A DNA stretch of 64,000 bases, taken from CAYRTV01 sp964505785. Lineage in GTDB: Bacteria > Acidobacteriota > Aminicenantia > Aminicenantales > Aminicenantaceae. The stretch is taken from positions 1 through 64,000 of the forward strand of contig CAZDJZ010000001.1 in assembly GCA_964505785.1 (NCBI GenBank), written 5' to 3'. The notes under the pieces are model-generated. The model saw only the letters and a program-made list of their open reading frames with translations. It searched no databases and had not been told where the DNA came from. The position numbers and the translations under genes were made by a program. Below, piece by piece: positions 1 to 9,101 of the stretch (its first letter is position 1; every line of letters begins with the position of its first letter).

Positions 1-411
1 CCATTTTTTTATCCTCTCACAATTTTTTCCCTCCGACAACCCCGGGGCGGTTCAGAATTAATAAGTGGAGACTTTGAAAAGGCAGATGATTTTATTGAGA
101 AAAACACCTTCGTATATTTTGATCCGCCCTATAAACCTATTAGTCGGTCGTCATATTTTACATCGTATTCAAAAAAAGGATTTGATGATTTTGACCAAAA
201 AAGACTTGCTGCATTTTATGAAAAATTGGATAAACGAAGTGCATATTTGCTTCTAAGCAATTCTGATCCTAAAAATGAAGATCCGGATAATGATTTTTTT
301 GATAATTTATACAGAGAGTTTTCTATGGAGAGAGTTGATGCAGCTAGAGCGATTAATTGCAATCCCAGCAAAAGAGGGACCATAAAAGAATTAATAATAA
401 AAAATTATTAA
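1..411 (+). CDS. dpnM: Dam/DpnM-like adenine-N6 DNA methyltransferase (D12 class), 5' partial
   Basis: C-terminal part of a D12-class adenine-N6 methyltransferase, the modification enzyme of a GATC-specific DpnII-type system. The frame is open from base 1. It reads ...FVYFDPPYKPIS from about base 106, giving the catalytic motif IV DPPY at 121-132, followed by the family-typical blocks SSYFTSY, LLLSNSDPKN, AARAINCNPSKRG and a final xIKNY. It lies 14 bp upstream of a DpnII-family nuclease, which supports the assignment. Oddity: the first 19 or so residues (PFFYPLTIFSLRQPRGGS) do not look like the family, and good similarity starts only near ISGDFEK (about base 61). There may be a break or assembly edge there. 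The rest of the enzyme, including motif I, would lie outside the window. Identity of the visible part is secure; intactness is not. Confidence 0.88.
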   Translation, partial: PFFYPLTIFSLRQPRGGSELISGDFEKADDFIEKNTFVYFDPPYKPISRSSYFTSYSKKGFDDFDQKRLAAFYEKLDKRSAYLLLSNSDPKNEDPDNDFFDNLYREFSMERVDAARAINCNPSKRGTIKELIIKNY

Positions 412-425
412 AGTGAGAATTAGAC

Positions 426-1349
426 ATGGAGATTGACGTTTATTCTAAGTGCTTAAACACAGATAATTTTGAGGAAATTGTGCAAAAATTTCATGACTCT
501 ATTGTTCATACAAATAGAGACCATAAATTTTTTGTAGATTGGGAAAAGATTAAAAAGAATGTGGATAAATATAGGATAGAATTGAATATATTAAATTCTC
601 TGATTGGCAGCCGAAATTTTGATAAAGACCTTGCGAATATCCTATTTAAATATCCTGAAGTCATTCAATGTGTCCCAATTCTTCTTGCTTTAAGAGATAT
701 GGAACTTATGGTGGTGGATGACTTCTACTGTGATGAAATAAAAATTGTTGAATATAGTTTTAAAAAGAGAAAATTATCTACAGATGAAATTAGTAAATTC
801 ATTGATTTTTTTGACAAAACTGGGCTGAAGCATTTCTTCACTAACTTATCTTCGCGAAGTATTGAAGATTATGTTACCGGGGTTGAAGTTGGTATGGATA
901 CGAATGCAAGAAAGAACAGAAGTGGAAATGCGATGGAAGTGCTTTTAAAGCCGTTAATAGAAGATACTAATAAAAAGCTCGGACTACAGAATATGCTTTT
1001 TCAAAAAAAACTGAGCAGATTAGAAAAAGATTTTGGCGTTAGGGTTTCATCAGCACTGAAGAATAGAAAAGCTGATTTTATTATTCTGACTGATAGAAAA
1101 AATGTAGTAAATATTGAAGTAAACTTTTATTCGGGTACAGGTTCAAAGCCTCAAGAAATTGTTGATTCGTATATAAACAGGCAGGAAGAATTAAGGGAAG
1201 ATGGGTTTAAATTCATTTGGATTACCGACGGTTATGGGTGGAAAGGCCAGCAGAATCAAATAAGAAAGGGATTTGAAAAGGTTGATTATTTACTGAATTT
1301 AAATTTTGTAAGAATTGGAATTTTAGAGGAGATATTATGCCGAATTTAG
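426..1349 (+). CDS. dpnB: DpnII-family type II restriction endonuclease
   Basis: 307-residue protein of the DpnII restriction endonuclease family, which cuts GATC sites lacking adenine methylation. Family features in the C-terminal half are the block VGMDTNARKNRSG, then KADFIIL followed by VNIEVNFYSGTGSKP (a PD-(D/E)XK-like D...E-x-N arrangement), and FKFIWITDGYGWKG. The length is close to the roughly 290 residues of DpnII. It sits 14 bp behind the DpnM-like methylase and overlaps the next methylase by 13 bp, so the three form one operon. The gene is strongly AT-rich, like its neighbours up to 9 kb and unlike the GC-richer genes further right, which fits horizontal acquisition. Start: ATG at 426; no strong Shine-Dalgarno sequence is visible, so translational coupling to the methylase is possible. 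Confidence 0.9.
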   Translation: MEIDVYSKCLNTDNFEEIVQKFHDSIVHTNRDHKFFVDWEKIKKNVDKYRIELNILNSLIGSRNFDKDLANILFKYPEVIQCVPILLALRDMELMVVDDFYCDEIKIVEYSFKKRKLSTDEISKFIDFFDKTGLKHFFTNLSSRSIEDYVTGVEVGMDTNARKNRSGNAMEVLLKPLIEDTNKKLGLQNMLFQKKLSRLEKDFGVRVSSALKNRKADFIILTDRKNVVNIEVNFYSGTGSKPQEIVDSYINRQEELREDGFKFIWITDGYGWKGQQNQIRKGFEKVDYLLNLNFVRIGILEEILCRI

Positions 1350-2116
1350 ATAATTTCGAAAAAGAAATAACAACATTATGGACTTTTCCGGAAAGAGGAA
1401 ATTGGGCCACCCACAATCCTAAATTCAGAGGAAATTTTGCACCACAGATTGCCAGAAACATTATTCTTAGATATTCGGAAGAAGGGGATGTTGTGCTTGA
1501 TCCCATGGTTGGGGGAGGGACGACTTTAATAGAAGCCAAATTATTAAATAGACAGGGAATCGGATACGATATAAATCCGCAAGCTGTAGAATTAACAAAA
1601 AAGTGTCTCCAATTTGATGGAAGCAATAATTCACAAAAGGTGGAGGTTGGGGATGTAAGAAATCTCAATGATGTTAAAGATGATTCGATTGATTTGATTC
1701 TCACGCATCCTCCCTACATTAATATTATTAAATACTCAAAAGGACAAATTGAGCAGGATCTTTCGAATATTTCAAGCCCAATTAAATTTTGCAATGAGTT
1801 TGAATTTGCTATTAGAGAATTTTATAGGGTCTTAAAACCCGGAAAATATTGCGCCATTCTAATTGGCGATACCAGAAAAAGCAGGCATTATGTTCCATTA
1901 GCCTTTTATGTAATGCAGAGGTTTTTCAAAAACCATTTCATTTTGAAGGAAGATATCATCAAATACCAGCATAATTGTGAATCAACTCCTTTCTGGAAAG
2001 CAAAAGCAGAGAAATACAATATCTATCTCATTATGCATGAGCATTTGTTTGTATTTCGTAAGCCAGGGAAGGATGAATCGATTAGTAAGTTCAAGTATAG
2101 TGCCGGGATATTTTGA
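1337..2116 (+). CDS. DNA methyltransferase of the N4-cytosine/N6-adenine class, third gene of the DpnII-type system
   Basis: 259-residue DNA methylase. The SAM-binding motif I appears as DPMVGGGTT (residues about 55-63), with the acidic end of strand 2 at GYDINPQ, and catalytic motif IV as THPPY (about 129-133). That is a (T/S)-x-P-P-Y form typical of N4-cytosine/N6-adenine methylases. Motif I precedes motif IV. In the pneumococcal DpnII operon the accessory methylase DpnA acts on single-stranded or unmethylated DNA; this gene occupies a comparable place, although its order relative to the nuclease differs, and orthology to DpnA is only inferred. The ATG at 1337 is preceded by GAGGAG and overlaps the nuclease stop by 13 bp, so translation is coupled. 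Confidence 0.85.
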   Translation: MPNLDNFEKEITTLWTFPERGNWATHNPKFRGNFAPQIARNIILRYSEEGDVVLDPMVGGGTTLIEAKLLNRQGIGYDINPQAVELTKKCLQFDGSNNSQKVEVGDVRNLNDVKDDSIDLILTHPPYINIIKYSKGQIEQDLSNISSPIKFCNEFEFAIREFYRVLKPGKYCAILIGDTRKSRHYVPLAFYVMQRFFKNHFILKEDIIKYQHNCESTPFWKAKAEKYNIYLIMHEHLFVFRKPGKDESISKFKYSAGIF

Positions 2117-2445
2117 TGTCATAAATTAGATTTTTTCTGATTGCTCGATAAAAGCAAAAGGCTCGTTTTTTAACCTTCTTTTAAGAATCCGGATAACATC
2201 CTCATTGTTTGTTTTTTACGTCGGGATAAGTTTTTTCTCAATTTGACTTCATAAATATATAAATATTATATTTACATAAACCGTGGAAATGATGAGGGAC
2301 AATTAAAAAATGAATATTGAATGTTTATTAAACATATTTGGTTATATTTCAATATATCATTATTTTTTGAGAGAAACCTATGTGATGAGCGAAAATTAAA
2401 AATCCCGCTCGCATTGACTCACGTAAAATGTAACTTTGCATAAGC
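2117..2445. other. AT-rich gap between restriction genes and insertion sequence; no gene seen
   Basis: Very AT-rich stretch with short broken frames only. No convincing coding potential, hairpin terminator or RNA gene was recognised. It may hold debris of the locus that the neighbouring insertion sequence entered. Confidence 0.5.
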
Positions 2446-2496
2446 TATTGCCTCATGAATAATGTAACCCTACACAATTGAAGTGGAGGGTTAGAA

Positions 2497-4113
2497 ATGA
2501 GGTTAAGCATGAGTTTTTCAACAAGACGAGAGTTATTGGCAAGGGTGGCTCCAAGGTACCGGGAAGCCTCGAGGCAGCAAAAAACGGTTATCCTCAATGA
2601 ATTTATCGCTTCTACCGGATACAAGCGAAAATACGCCATCCGCTTGCTATCCCTTCCCGAAATTCCGGCGCCAAGAAAAATCGAAAGGCCGAGGTCACGT
2701 TTCTATGGCAGATCGCTTCAGGAGGCCTTGAAGACCGCATGGTGCGCCTCAAATTGCATCGCCTCCAAAAGACTTGCTCCTTTTCTGGCGGAGCTCGTTC
2801 CCATTCTGGAACACCACGGCCATCTTGAACTCAGCGAGGAGGAACGGAGACAACTGGTTTCAATCAGCCCCGCAACAATCGACCGCATATTAAAACCATT
2901 TAGACAACTCTCCGGGCGGGGATCAACAAAACAAGGTTCTCTCCTCAAACACCAGGTGCCCATACGGACATTTGCGGATTGGGAAGAAAAAATACCGGGC
3001 TTTTTTGAAGCCGATCTTGTGGTCCACTGCGGTTGGAGCATGGGAGGTTCTTTTCTCTGCACGTTAACTTTGACCGATATCGCCACAACCTGGACCGAAT
3101 GCATGCCCCTCCTTTATCGAAGTCAAGAAGCCGTCATTCATGCGCTCGATCAGGCATGTTCCCTGATCCCTTTCCCTATTCTTGGACTGGATTGCGACAA
3201 TGGAAAAGAATTTCTAAATGCCGAACTCATCGCCTACTGCGAAAGGGAAAAAATCACCTTTACCCGCAGCCGGGCCTACCGGAAAAATGACCAGTGTTAT
3301 GTGGAACAGAAAAACGGCGCAGTTGTGAGGCAGTTCGTCGGATACGACCGCTTCGAGGGACTTCTTGCCTACAAGCAACTTTTGGAGCTTTACCGGGCTT
3401 TGCGGCTGTACCAAAACTTTTTTCAGCCTTCCATGAAGCTGCGAGAAAAACACCGGGAACGCAGCAGAGTGTATCGCTCATATGATTCGGCCCAAACTCC
3501 GCTTCAGCGATTGCGTGTCTTTAATATTCTTTCCCCTGAAGCCGAAGAAAAGATCAACTCCATTCATCAAGCAATCGATCCCGTCTGCCTTCTCAAGCAG
3601 ATCGGCTCTCTTCAGGACGCTTTGTGGCGTCACGCAATTCAACCTCTGCCTGCAATTGAAACGACACAGGAAAAGCCCGAACTCTGCTTTGATGGGATCT
3701 CCGGCGCCGGCTCTGGAAATGAAAAGAGTCCTTTCACTCCGGGTGATGTTCTCCAACCAGAGATTCGAAGCAAACGCAAGTATCGAAAATCCAAAAAAAC
3801 CAGGGCTCCCCGCTGGTGGAGAAGCCGCCCGGATCCTTTTGAACTTGTCAATGATGAGATTCGTTGTTTGCTTGAAGAGAATCCGGAGTGGACGGCAAAA
3901 TCCATTTTTCAGGAAATACAAAAACGATATCCGGGGCACTATAAGGACGGCCAGCTTCGAACGCTGCAGCGGAGAGTCAAAGCATGGCGGGCCGAAGCCC
4001 TCATCGCTTTTGATGACAGTTGGATTCAAAGCGATAAACTGGCTGACTTGGATCTTCCAAAGCCCCTTCGGGGAGAGATTAAATCCCATCCTCAGTCGGA
4101 GCTTCGCTCTTGA
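2497..4113 (+). CDS. Transposase with integrase (rve/DDE) catalytic core
   Basis: 538-residue transposase. The N-terminus is a helix-turn-helix-like region (about 10-55, RELLARVAPRYREAS... GYKRKYAIRLL). The retroviral-integrase-type core carries the acidic triad D173 (FFEADLVVH), D234 (LDCDNGKEF) and E270 (NDQCYVEQKNG). A basic segment follows (about 425-450, RSKRKYRKSKK). The start at 2497 is supported by GGAGG seven bases upstream. The gene is intact and fills the element. The fold family is clear (IS3/IS481/IS1202-like superfamily), but the exact IS family cannot be assigned by eye. Long frames on other strands within it are shadows. Confidence 0.85.
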   Translation: MRLSMSFSTRRELLARVAPRYREASRQQKTVILNEFIASTGYKRKYAIRLLSLPEIPAPRKIERPRSRFYGRSLQEALKTAWCASNCIASKRLAPFLAELVPILEHHGHLELSEEERRQLVSISPATIDRILKPFRQLSGRGSTKQGSLLKHQVPIRTFADWEEKIPGFFEADLVVHCGWSMGGSFLCTLTLTDIATTWTECMPLLYRSQEAVIHALDQACSLIPFPILGLDCDNGKEFLNAELIAYCEREKITFTRSRAYRKNDQCYVEQKNGAVVRQFVGYDRFEGLLAYKQLLELYRALRLYQNFFQPSMKLREKHRERSRVYRSYDSAQTPLQRLRVFNILSPEAEEKINSIHQAIDPVCLLKQIGSLQDALWRHAIQPLPAIETTQEKPELCFDGISGAGSGNEKSPFTPGDVLQPEIRSKRKYRKSKKTRAPRWWRSRPDPFELVNDEIRCLLEENPEWTAKSIFQEIQKRYPGHYKDGQLRTLQRRVKAWRAEALIAFDDSWIQSDKLADLDLPKPLRGEIKSHPQSELRS

Positions 4114-4243
4114 TAAAAAGTGAAATTTCATCATAGGTTTTTGTATGGATAAATGTGAGATCGCCATTTAGAAGGGCTCTCATAGCGTCGAATTTTTCAG
4201 AAAACGACTGAAAGACCAATAAGCGCCAAAAGTCACTTTTTTG

Positions 4244-4272
4244 TTGAGTCAAGAATTGTATTTGGGTAAGAT
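4244..4272 (+). promoter_or_regulatory. Possible outward promoter at the right end of the insertion sequence
   Basis: TTGAGT (4244-4249), 17-bp spacer, TAAGAT (4267-4272). Each box matches four of six sigma-70 consensus positions. It points out of the element towards the DUF262 gene that starts at 4322. The reading is speculative, but the position and spacing are apt. Confidence 0.3.
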
Positions 4273-4321
4273 TTTATCATGAGGCAATATGAAGGGAATT
4301 TTATCTTGACGTTGATCACCT

Positions 4322-6580
4322 ATGAGTGAAACAGTATTTACCAAAGTTGATTATGATTTAAGTACATTAATCAAGTTCATTAGTCTTGGAGAAATAGGAT
4401 TACCTGATATTCAACGGCCATTTGTGTGGAAAAATGCCAAAGTTAGGGATTTATTTGATTCGATGTATAAGGGATATCCAGTTGGTTATCTTCTTTTTTG
4501 GCAGAATAATATTAACAATGAAAATAGAACCATTGGTGTCGAAGATAAGCAACTCCCGCCTAAATTAGTTATTGTGGATGGGCAGCAGAGATTAACTTCT
4601 TTATATGCAGTTTTTAAAAATATCCAGGTCCTAAGAGAGAACTTCGAAAAAGAATATATTCAAATTGCTTTTAATCCAATTGAAGAAAAATTTGAAGTTG
4701 CTGATGCTGCAATATGTCGAGATAAGACTTATATACCGAATATATCTGTTCTTTGGAGTGAAAAAACAGATCTTTTCGAAGTGGTGGATGAGTATTTAGA
4801 AGGAATCGAGAGAAACAGAAATTTTAGTGACGAAGAAAAAAAAGAAATTAAAAAATCCATAGTTAAGCTGAAAGGATTAGAAAGTTTTCCATTTACTGCA
4901 TTGCAATTGGCGGCGGATGTGGATGAAGAAGCTGTTTCTGATGTTTTTGTTCGTATTAATAGCAAAGGGACTCCGCTGAATCAGGCTGATTTTATTCTTA
5001 CTCTCATGTCAGTTTTTTGGGATGAAGGACGAGCCCAACTTGAAAAGTTTTGTAGAGAATCCCGCCAACCATCAAAAGGCGAGCCCTCTCCCTATAATCA
5101 TTTCATTGAACCTTTTCCTGATCAGTTACTGCGTGTGGCAGTGGGAGTTGGATTCAAACGCGCACGATTGAAATATGTTTATTCCATTCTACGTGGAAAA
5201 GATTTAGAAACAGAAAAATATAGTGATGAAAGACGTGTTCAGCAGTTTGAAGTCTTAAAAGATGCGCAAGCTAGAGTTTTGAATCTGCAATATTGGCATG
5301 ATTTTATGAATTGTTTACGGCAAGCGGGATTTCGTAGCAAGAAAATGATCAGCTCTAATAATAATTTATCGTTTTCATATATCCTGTATTTAATTGGACG
5401 AACTGAATATAAAGTCTCTGAATTTGATCTCCGTCGTGTTGTGGCTCGTTGGTTTTTTATGTCAAGTGTCACAGGTCGATTTACGGGATCCCCCGAAACG
5501 GCCATGGAATTTGATCTGGCCCGCTTAAGAGAAATCAAAACAGCGGAAGAATTCATCTATATGCTGAATCATATTTGTGATATTACGCTTACCAATGATT
5601 TTTGGAATGTAACACTACCGAATGATTTAGCTACTTCATCATCAAGGAGTCCCTCCCTTTTTGCCTATAAGGCGGCTTTAGTTATTCTTGATGCAAAAGC
5701 CCTTTTTTCCAAAATTCCTGTATCACAGCTTTTTGATCCGGTATTACAGGCTAACCGAGCTGCTGCAGAAAGACATCATCTTTTTCCTAGAGAGTATTTG
5801 AAGAGTATTGGGATTACCGAAACCAGAGATATTAATCAAATTGCGAATTATGCTTGGGTTGAGTGGGGAGACAATGCCAATATATCGGATCAGCCACCCA
5901 GTGAATATTTGCCTGAGATGAAATCTCGTTTTAGTCGGGGGGAACTTGATCAAATGTATCGTCATCATGCACTTCCTGATAATTGGGAACATTTAGAATA
6001 TCGAGATTTTTTAGAGAAACGCAGAGAATTAATGGCTCATGTTATAAAAAATGGGTATAAAACTTTGATTGCGACTGAGATTGAAAAAGACGCCGGGCCT
6101 CAGGAGTTTGATTTATCGCAAATTGTTTTGAATGGGGAATCTCAGGATGTAGAGTTTAAATCAACTTTAAGAATCAACCTTCATACTGGGCAGAAGGATC
6201 CTAGGATGGAATTAGCGGCGCTGAAAACAATCGGTGGTTTTCTGAATACTAATGGGGGGACATTAGTAATTGGTCTGTCTGATGACGGTAACCCAATCGG
6301 GATAGAGAAGGATGCTTTCCCCAATGAAGATAAAATGAGTCTTCATCTTGTCAATATTGTTAAAAGCCGTTTAGGTATTCATGCATTGACGAATATGCAT
6401 GCCCATTTTGAGGATCATAATGATTATAGGGTCATGGTTATTAAATGTAGAAAAGCACCAACTCCCGTTTTTGTAAAAGATGATCAATTTGAGAGGTTTT
6501 ATATTCGAACCGGTCCTTCAACGACAGAGCTTAGCGCAAGTCAAACACAAGAATATATTAAACAAAGATTTGAGGGGTGA
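4322..6580 (+). CDS. DUF262 - HNH - AlbA_2 fusion protein, candidate anti-phage nuclease
   Basis: 752-residue three-domain protein. Residues about 1-230 form a DUF262 (GmrSD N-terminal, ParB-like) domain with the signature IVDGQQRLTS (DGQQR at 86-90). A middle helical region leads to an HNH-type nuclease segment near residues 484-530 (ERHHLFPREYL... NANISDQPPSEYLP), as in the DUF1524 partners of GmrSD and SspE. Residues about 605-745 form a Schlafen-type AlbA_2 domain (DVEFKSTLRIN, TIGGFLNTNGGTLVIGLSDDG, FYIRTG). DUF262-HNH proteins of the GmrSD/SspE group restrict modified phage DNA; AlbA_2 domains are predicted nucleic-acid binding or processing modules. The gene stands alone between an insertion sequence and a convergent NACHT gene. 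Being intact, AT-rich and in a defence island, it is most likely an abortive or restriction-type defence gene. That function is inferred. Confidence 0.82.
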   Translation: MSETVFTKVDYDLSTLIKFISLGEIGLPDIQRPFVWKNAKVRDLFDSMYKGYPVGYLLFWQNNINNENRTIGVEDKQLPPKLVIVDGQQRLTSLYAVFKNIQVLRENFEKEYIQIAFNPIEEKFEVADAAICRDKTYIPNISVLWSEKTDLFEVVDEYLEGIERNRNFSDEEKKEIKKSIVKLKGLESFPFTALQLAADVDEEAVSDVFVRINSKGTPLNQADFILTLMSVFWDEGRAQLEKFCRESRQPSKGEPSPYNHFIEPFPDQLLRVAVGVGFKRARLKYVYSILRGKDLETEKYSDERRVQQFEVLKDAQARVLNLQYWHDFMNCLRQAGFRSKKMISSNNNLSFSYILYLIGRTEYKVSEFDLRRVVARWFFMSSVTGRFTGSPETAMEFDLARLREIKTAEEFIYMLNHICDITLTNDFWNVTLPNDLATSSSRSPSLFAYKAALVILDAKALFSKIPVSQLFDPVLQANRAAAERHHLFPREYLKSIGITETRDINQIANYAWVEWGDNANISDQPPSEYLPEMKSRFSRGELDQMYRHHALPDNWEHLEYRDFLEKRRELMAHVIKNGYKTLIATEIEKDAGPQEFDLSQIVLNGESQDVEFKSTLRINLHTGQKDPRMELAALKTIGGFLNTNGGTLVIGLSDDGNPIGIEKDAFPNEDKMSLHLVNIVKSRLGIHALTNMHAHFEDHNDYRVMVIKCRKAPTPVFVKDDQFERFYIRTGPSTTELSASQTQEYIKQRFEG

Positions 6581-6645
6581 AACAGCATCCAAGAATTTTT
6601 TACTTCATTTCCATATTAATAAATTTATTGAATTATTAATATCTT

Positions 6646-8991
6646 TTATCTAAATCCTTTTTTCTTCGGAGGCAGGATTTTTTTATTCAACTCAGGGTAT
6701 TTTTTTAATAGTTTTTCAAGTTTTTTTTCTAAAGATTTTTTCAATGCTTTATCTGCAGATTTTTTTTCAATTATAAGTAATGTTAGTATTGTTCTTGCTT
6801 GGTCTTCTACGGAATGGTATTTAGAAGAAAGATCTAGAATCTGATTAATAAGATTTTCCTTCTCATTTTTTTCGAATTGACTGAAATGAGCGGCCATAAG
6901 TGACATTAGCATTAATGGACTATCTTTATCAGGGTTTTGAATAATATTTTCGATTACACTTTTTGATATATCAAATAAAAATATACTACTAAAGGAATAC
7001 TCTGAAAACATTATTACTAAGAAGTCAAGAAAAAATGTTGGGAATTTTCTCTTTTTCGAAAGTGCAGTTATTTTTTCAATCTTTTTTCTAAATTGAGGGG
7101 AATATTTTATTGCCTCAACCATACCATGAAATTTTGTTTCATTATCAGAATGCCAAGCTGCCTGTAAGAGGCGTCCAACTAATAGCTTATTTAGTATGAT
7201 TAATATATCATCCCCTTCTTTCGAAAAAATTATATCGAGCGTCTTTTTTGAAATCTCTCTCTTGTGTCCGACATAAAAAAAGGCCACATCTTCCCATAAA
7301 TCACTATAGTGAAGTTCAGAAATTAGAGCATCAAGGTCTTTTATATTTTCTCTATTACTGAATATATTATGAGCAATAAAGAAATCCAGAAAAGTCCGAT
7401 GCCTGAAATATACATTATTTTCAATACCAATTAATCCAACTCTCTCAATTTCTTTTATGAATTTTTCTAATTCTTTTCTATCCCATCCATATTTTTGTGC
7501 ATATTTCTCAAGAAATTTTTCAAAGTCTTCCAAAGGCACTTCGAGCCGCTTTTTTACATAAAATTCTTTGTATGTAAGTTCTGATATGAACTTTTTCTTT
7601 ATGATATAGTCGAAGAGTACCTCTATTCCTTTTTCTTTATCAAGTCTCCCAAATATTAAATCTGTATATCTTTTATATAATTCAGTTATCGATGCAGGAA
7701 CTTCTTTATAGTTTTCCACTAGTTCAATCAATAAAATTAAGGAAAGAGGAGTCATTATTAGCTTGTCTTGTATATTTTTTAGTCCATCCTTTAATGAAGA
7801 TAACAATTTTTTATCTTTTATTAATTTACTAAAAAGTTGAACAGCTTGACCAAATTCGAATGGCAAGAGTTCATAAACTTGGTATCCAGTGGGTGGATTT
7901 GATAATAAATTAATTTTTCTCGAGGTAATTATTAATGTTAGATTTTTTTCTCCAGATATTTTTGCAGCGTGTTCAATAATTGTATTACGTTTTTCTGGTA
8001 AGACTTCATCTAATCCGTCTATCATGAGAGAATCAATTTCAAATTTGGTAGAGATCTTATTATCTATAAATTTATTTTTTATAAGCTCTTTAAAAGAATT
8101 TATGCCCTGAAAATCGGATGCCTTAATAAATAACGGTATTTTTATCCGCGATTTGTTTTTTCCGGATATCGCATTATTCGAAGCTTTCTTAAATTTTTCC
8201 AAACAAATTTTTTTCAGAGTAAGAGTTTTGCCAGATCCTGGATCCCCAATCAAAATAATTTTTTTATTTTTATCCAAAACAGATTTGAATTTTGATAAAT
8301 TGAATTTTTGGGAATTGATTATTTGGATGATACTTTTTTCGTCTAATTTCTTTGGTATATTAAATGTTCCAATTAAAGGATCGACATAACATTCGGAGAG
8401 GTTTTTTCCAATTTTTTCGAATAAACTACAAGCTTCTAGATTCTGAATTTCTTTTTGCAAAAAATCAATTACCTTTCCTTCGAAAAAAACTTGGGGATAA
8501 TATTTTGAGAACTTTTCAATAAGCCAAGCAATATCCAAATATTCTAATTTATAGTCTTCATTCTCGCTTTTGATTCTATCTTTTGCTTGGCGGCTAAAGT
8601 CGCCATTAAGAATAATTAGAGCTTTTGAGATCCTAACAGGTTCAATTTTTTCTTTTAGATTTGCGGCATGAGAAAACGCTTGGTTTATTTGAGAATTAAT
8701 TTTATCTATATCTCCCAAAGTTCGTCCTTTGATATTACCATTATGTACAATTATACCAATCGCATCTGTTCCCCATGGTACGTCTTTGTGCAGTATTAAA
8801 TCTTTTCCGAATTCATTAGCACCATGTGTTTTTTCAACTGAGTATTCAGGGGTCATATATTCAAATAAAGATTTCAAATTATCATGAAGGTCAACTTCTC
8901 TTAAATCCAATAATATATTTTTTCGTTCAGATTTCGATAATGCTTCAGCCTTACGGCTAAGTTCTTTTAAATCACTATTTTTTGTTCCCAT
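6646..8991 (-). CDS. NACHT-family NTPase with nuclease-like N-terminal domain, candidate defence STAND protein
   Basis: 781-residue protein. Walker A is IGDPGSGKTLTLKK (about residues 246-258) and Walker B is LMIDGLDEVLP (about 317-327), followed by LIITSRK; together they mark a NACHT-type STAND NTPase. The N-terminal 35-180 resembles the Mrr-like restriction fold seen on bacterial NACHT/Avs proteins (THGANEFGKDLIL... IGIIVHNG). However, where that fold usually has Q/E-x-K this sequence has V-H-N, so catalysis by this domain is doubtful. The C-terminal 480-780 is a helical array ending in a lysine-rich tail. Such proteins sense phage products and trigger an effector; that role here is inferred from architecture and position. 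It is convergent with the DUF262 gene, very AT-rich, and monocistronic. Confidence 0.8.
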   Translation of the reverse strand: MGTKNSDLKELSRKAEALSKSERKNILLDLREVDLHDNLKSLFEYMTPEYSVEKTHGANEFGKDLILHKDVPWGTDAIGIIVHNGNIKGRTLGDIDKINSQINQAFSHAANLKEKIEPVRISKALIILNGDFSRQAKDRIKSENEDYKLEYLDIAWLIEKFSKYYPQVFFEGKVIDFLQKEIQNLEACSLFEKIGKNLSECYVDPLIGTFNIPKKLDEKSIIQIINSQKFNLSKFKSVLDKNKKIILIGDPGSGKTLTLKKICLEKFKKASNNAISGKNKSRIKIPLFIKASDFQGINSFKELIKNKFIDNKISTKFEIDSLMIDGLDEVLPEKRNTIIEHAAKISGEKNLTLIITSRKINLLSNPPTGYQVYELLPFEFGQAVQLFSKLIKDKKLLSSLKDGLKNIQDKLIMTPLSLILLIELVENYKEVPASITELYKRYTDLIFGRLDKEKGIEVLFDYIIKKKFISELTYKEFYVKKRLEVPLEDFEKFLEKYAQKYGWDRKELEKFIKEIERVGLIGIENNVYFRHRTFLDFFIAHNIFSNRENIKDLDALISELHYSDLWEDVAFFYVGHKREISKKTLDIIFSKEGDDILIILNKLLVGRLLQAAWHSDNETKFHGMVEAIKYSPQFRKKIEKITALSKKRKFPTFFLDFLVIMFSEYSFSSIFLFDISKSVIENIIQNPDKDSPLMLMSLMAAHFSQFEKNEKENLINQILDLSSKYHSVEDQARTILTLLIIEKKSADKALKKSLEKKLEKLLKKYPELNKKILPPKKKGFR

Positions 8992-9101
8992 ATGAAAATA
9001 TTATTAAAAGTAAAACAACCTGTCAATTTATTGTATTATTAATTTAATTATATGAGATAAGGGAAGAATTTTAAAAGTACTGGGAGTGAATCAATTATTA
9101 T

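Larger units (their letters stand above)
2446..4289 (+). mobile_element. Insertion sequence with one DDE (rve) transposase
   Basis: A 1.84-kb element defined by a perfect 13-bp inverted repeat, TATTGCCTCATGA at 2446-2458 and its complement at 4277-4289. The match continues inwards in a degenerate way (TAACCC / TTACCC on the two sides). It contains a single transposase gene. Base composition is clearly less AT-rich than the restriction genes on either side, so it is a later arrival in the island. No clear target-site duplication is visible next to the repeat ends, so the exact outer boundary could be off by a few bases. The right end lies only 32 bp before the start codon of the next gene. Confidence 0.75.

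Noticed and set aside
3482..4167. Frames of 213 and 229 codons overlapping the transposase
   Set aside because: Shadows of the transposase 3' half; no recognisable features, and the transposase is continuous through the region.
9000..9101. Possible tRNA or small RNA in the gap between the NACHT and helicase genes
   Set aside because: Only AT-rich sequence without a cloverleaf or stable hairpin was seen.
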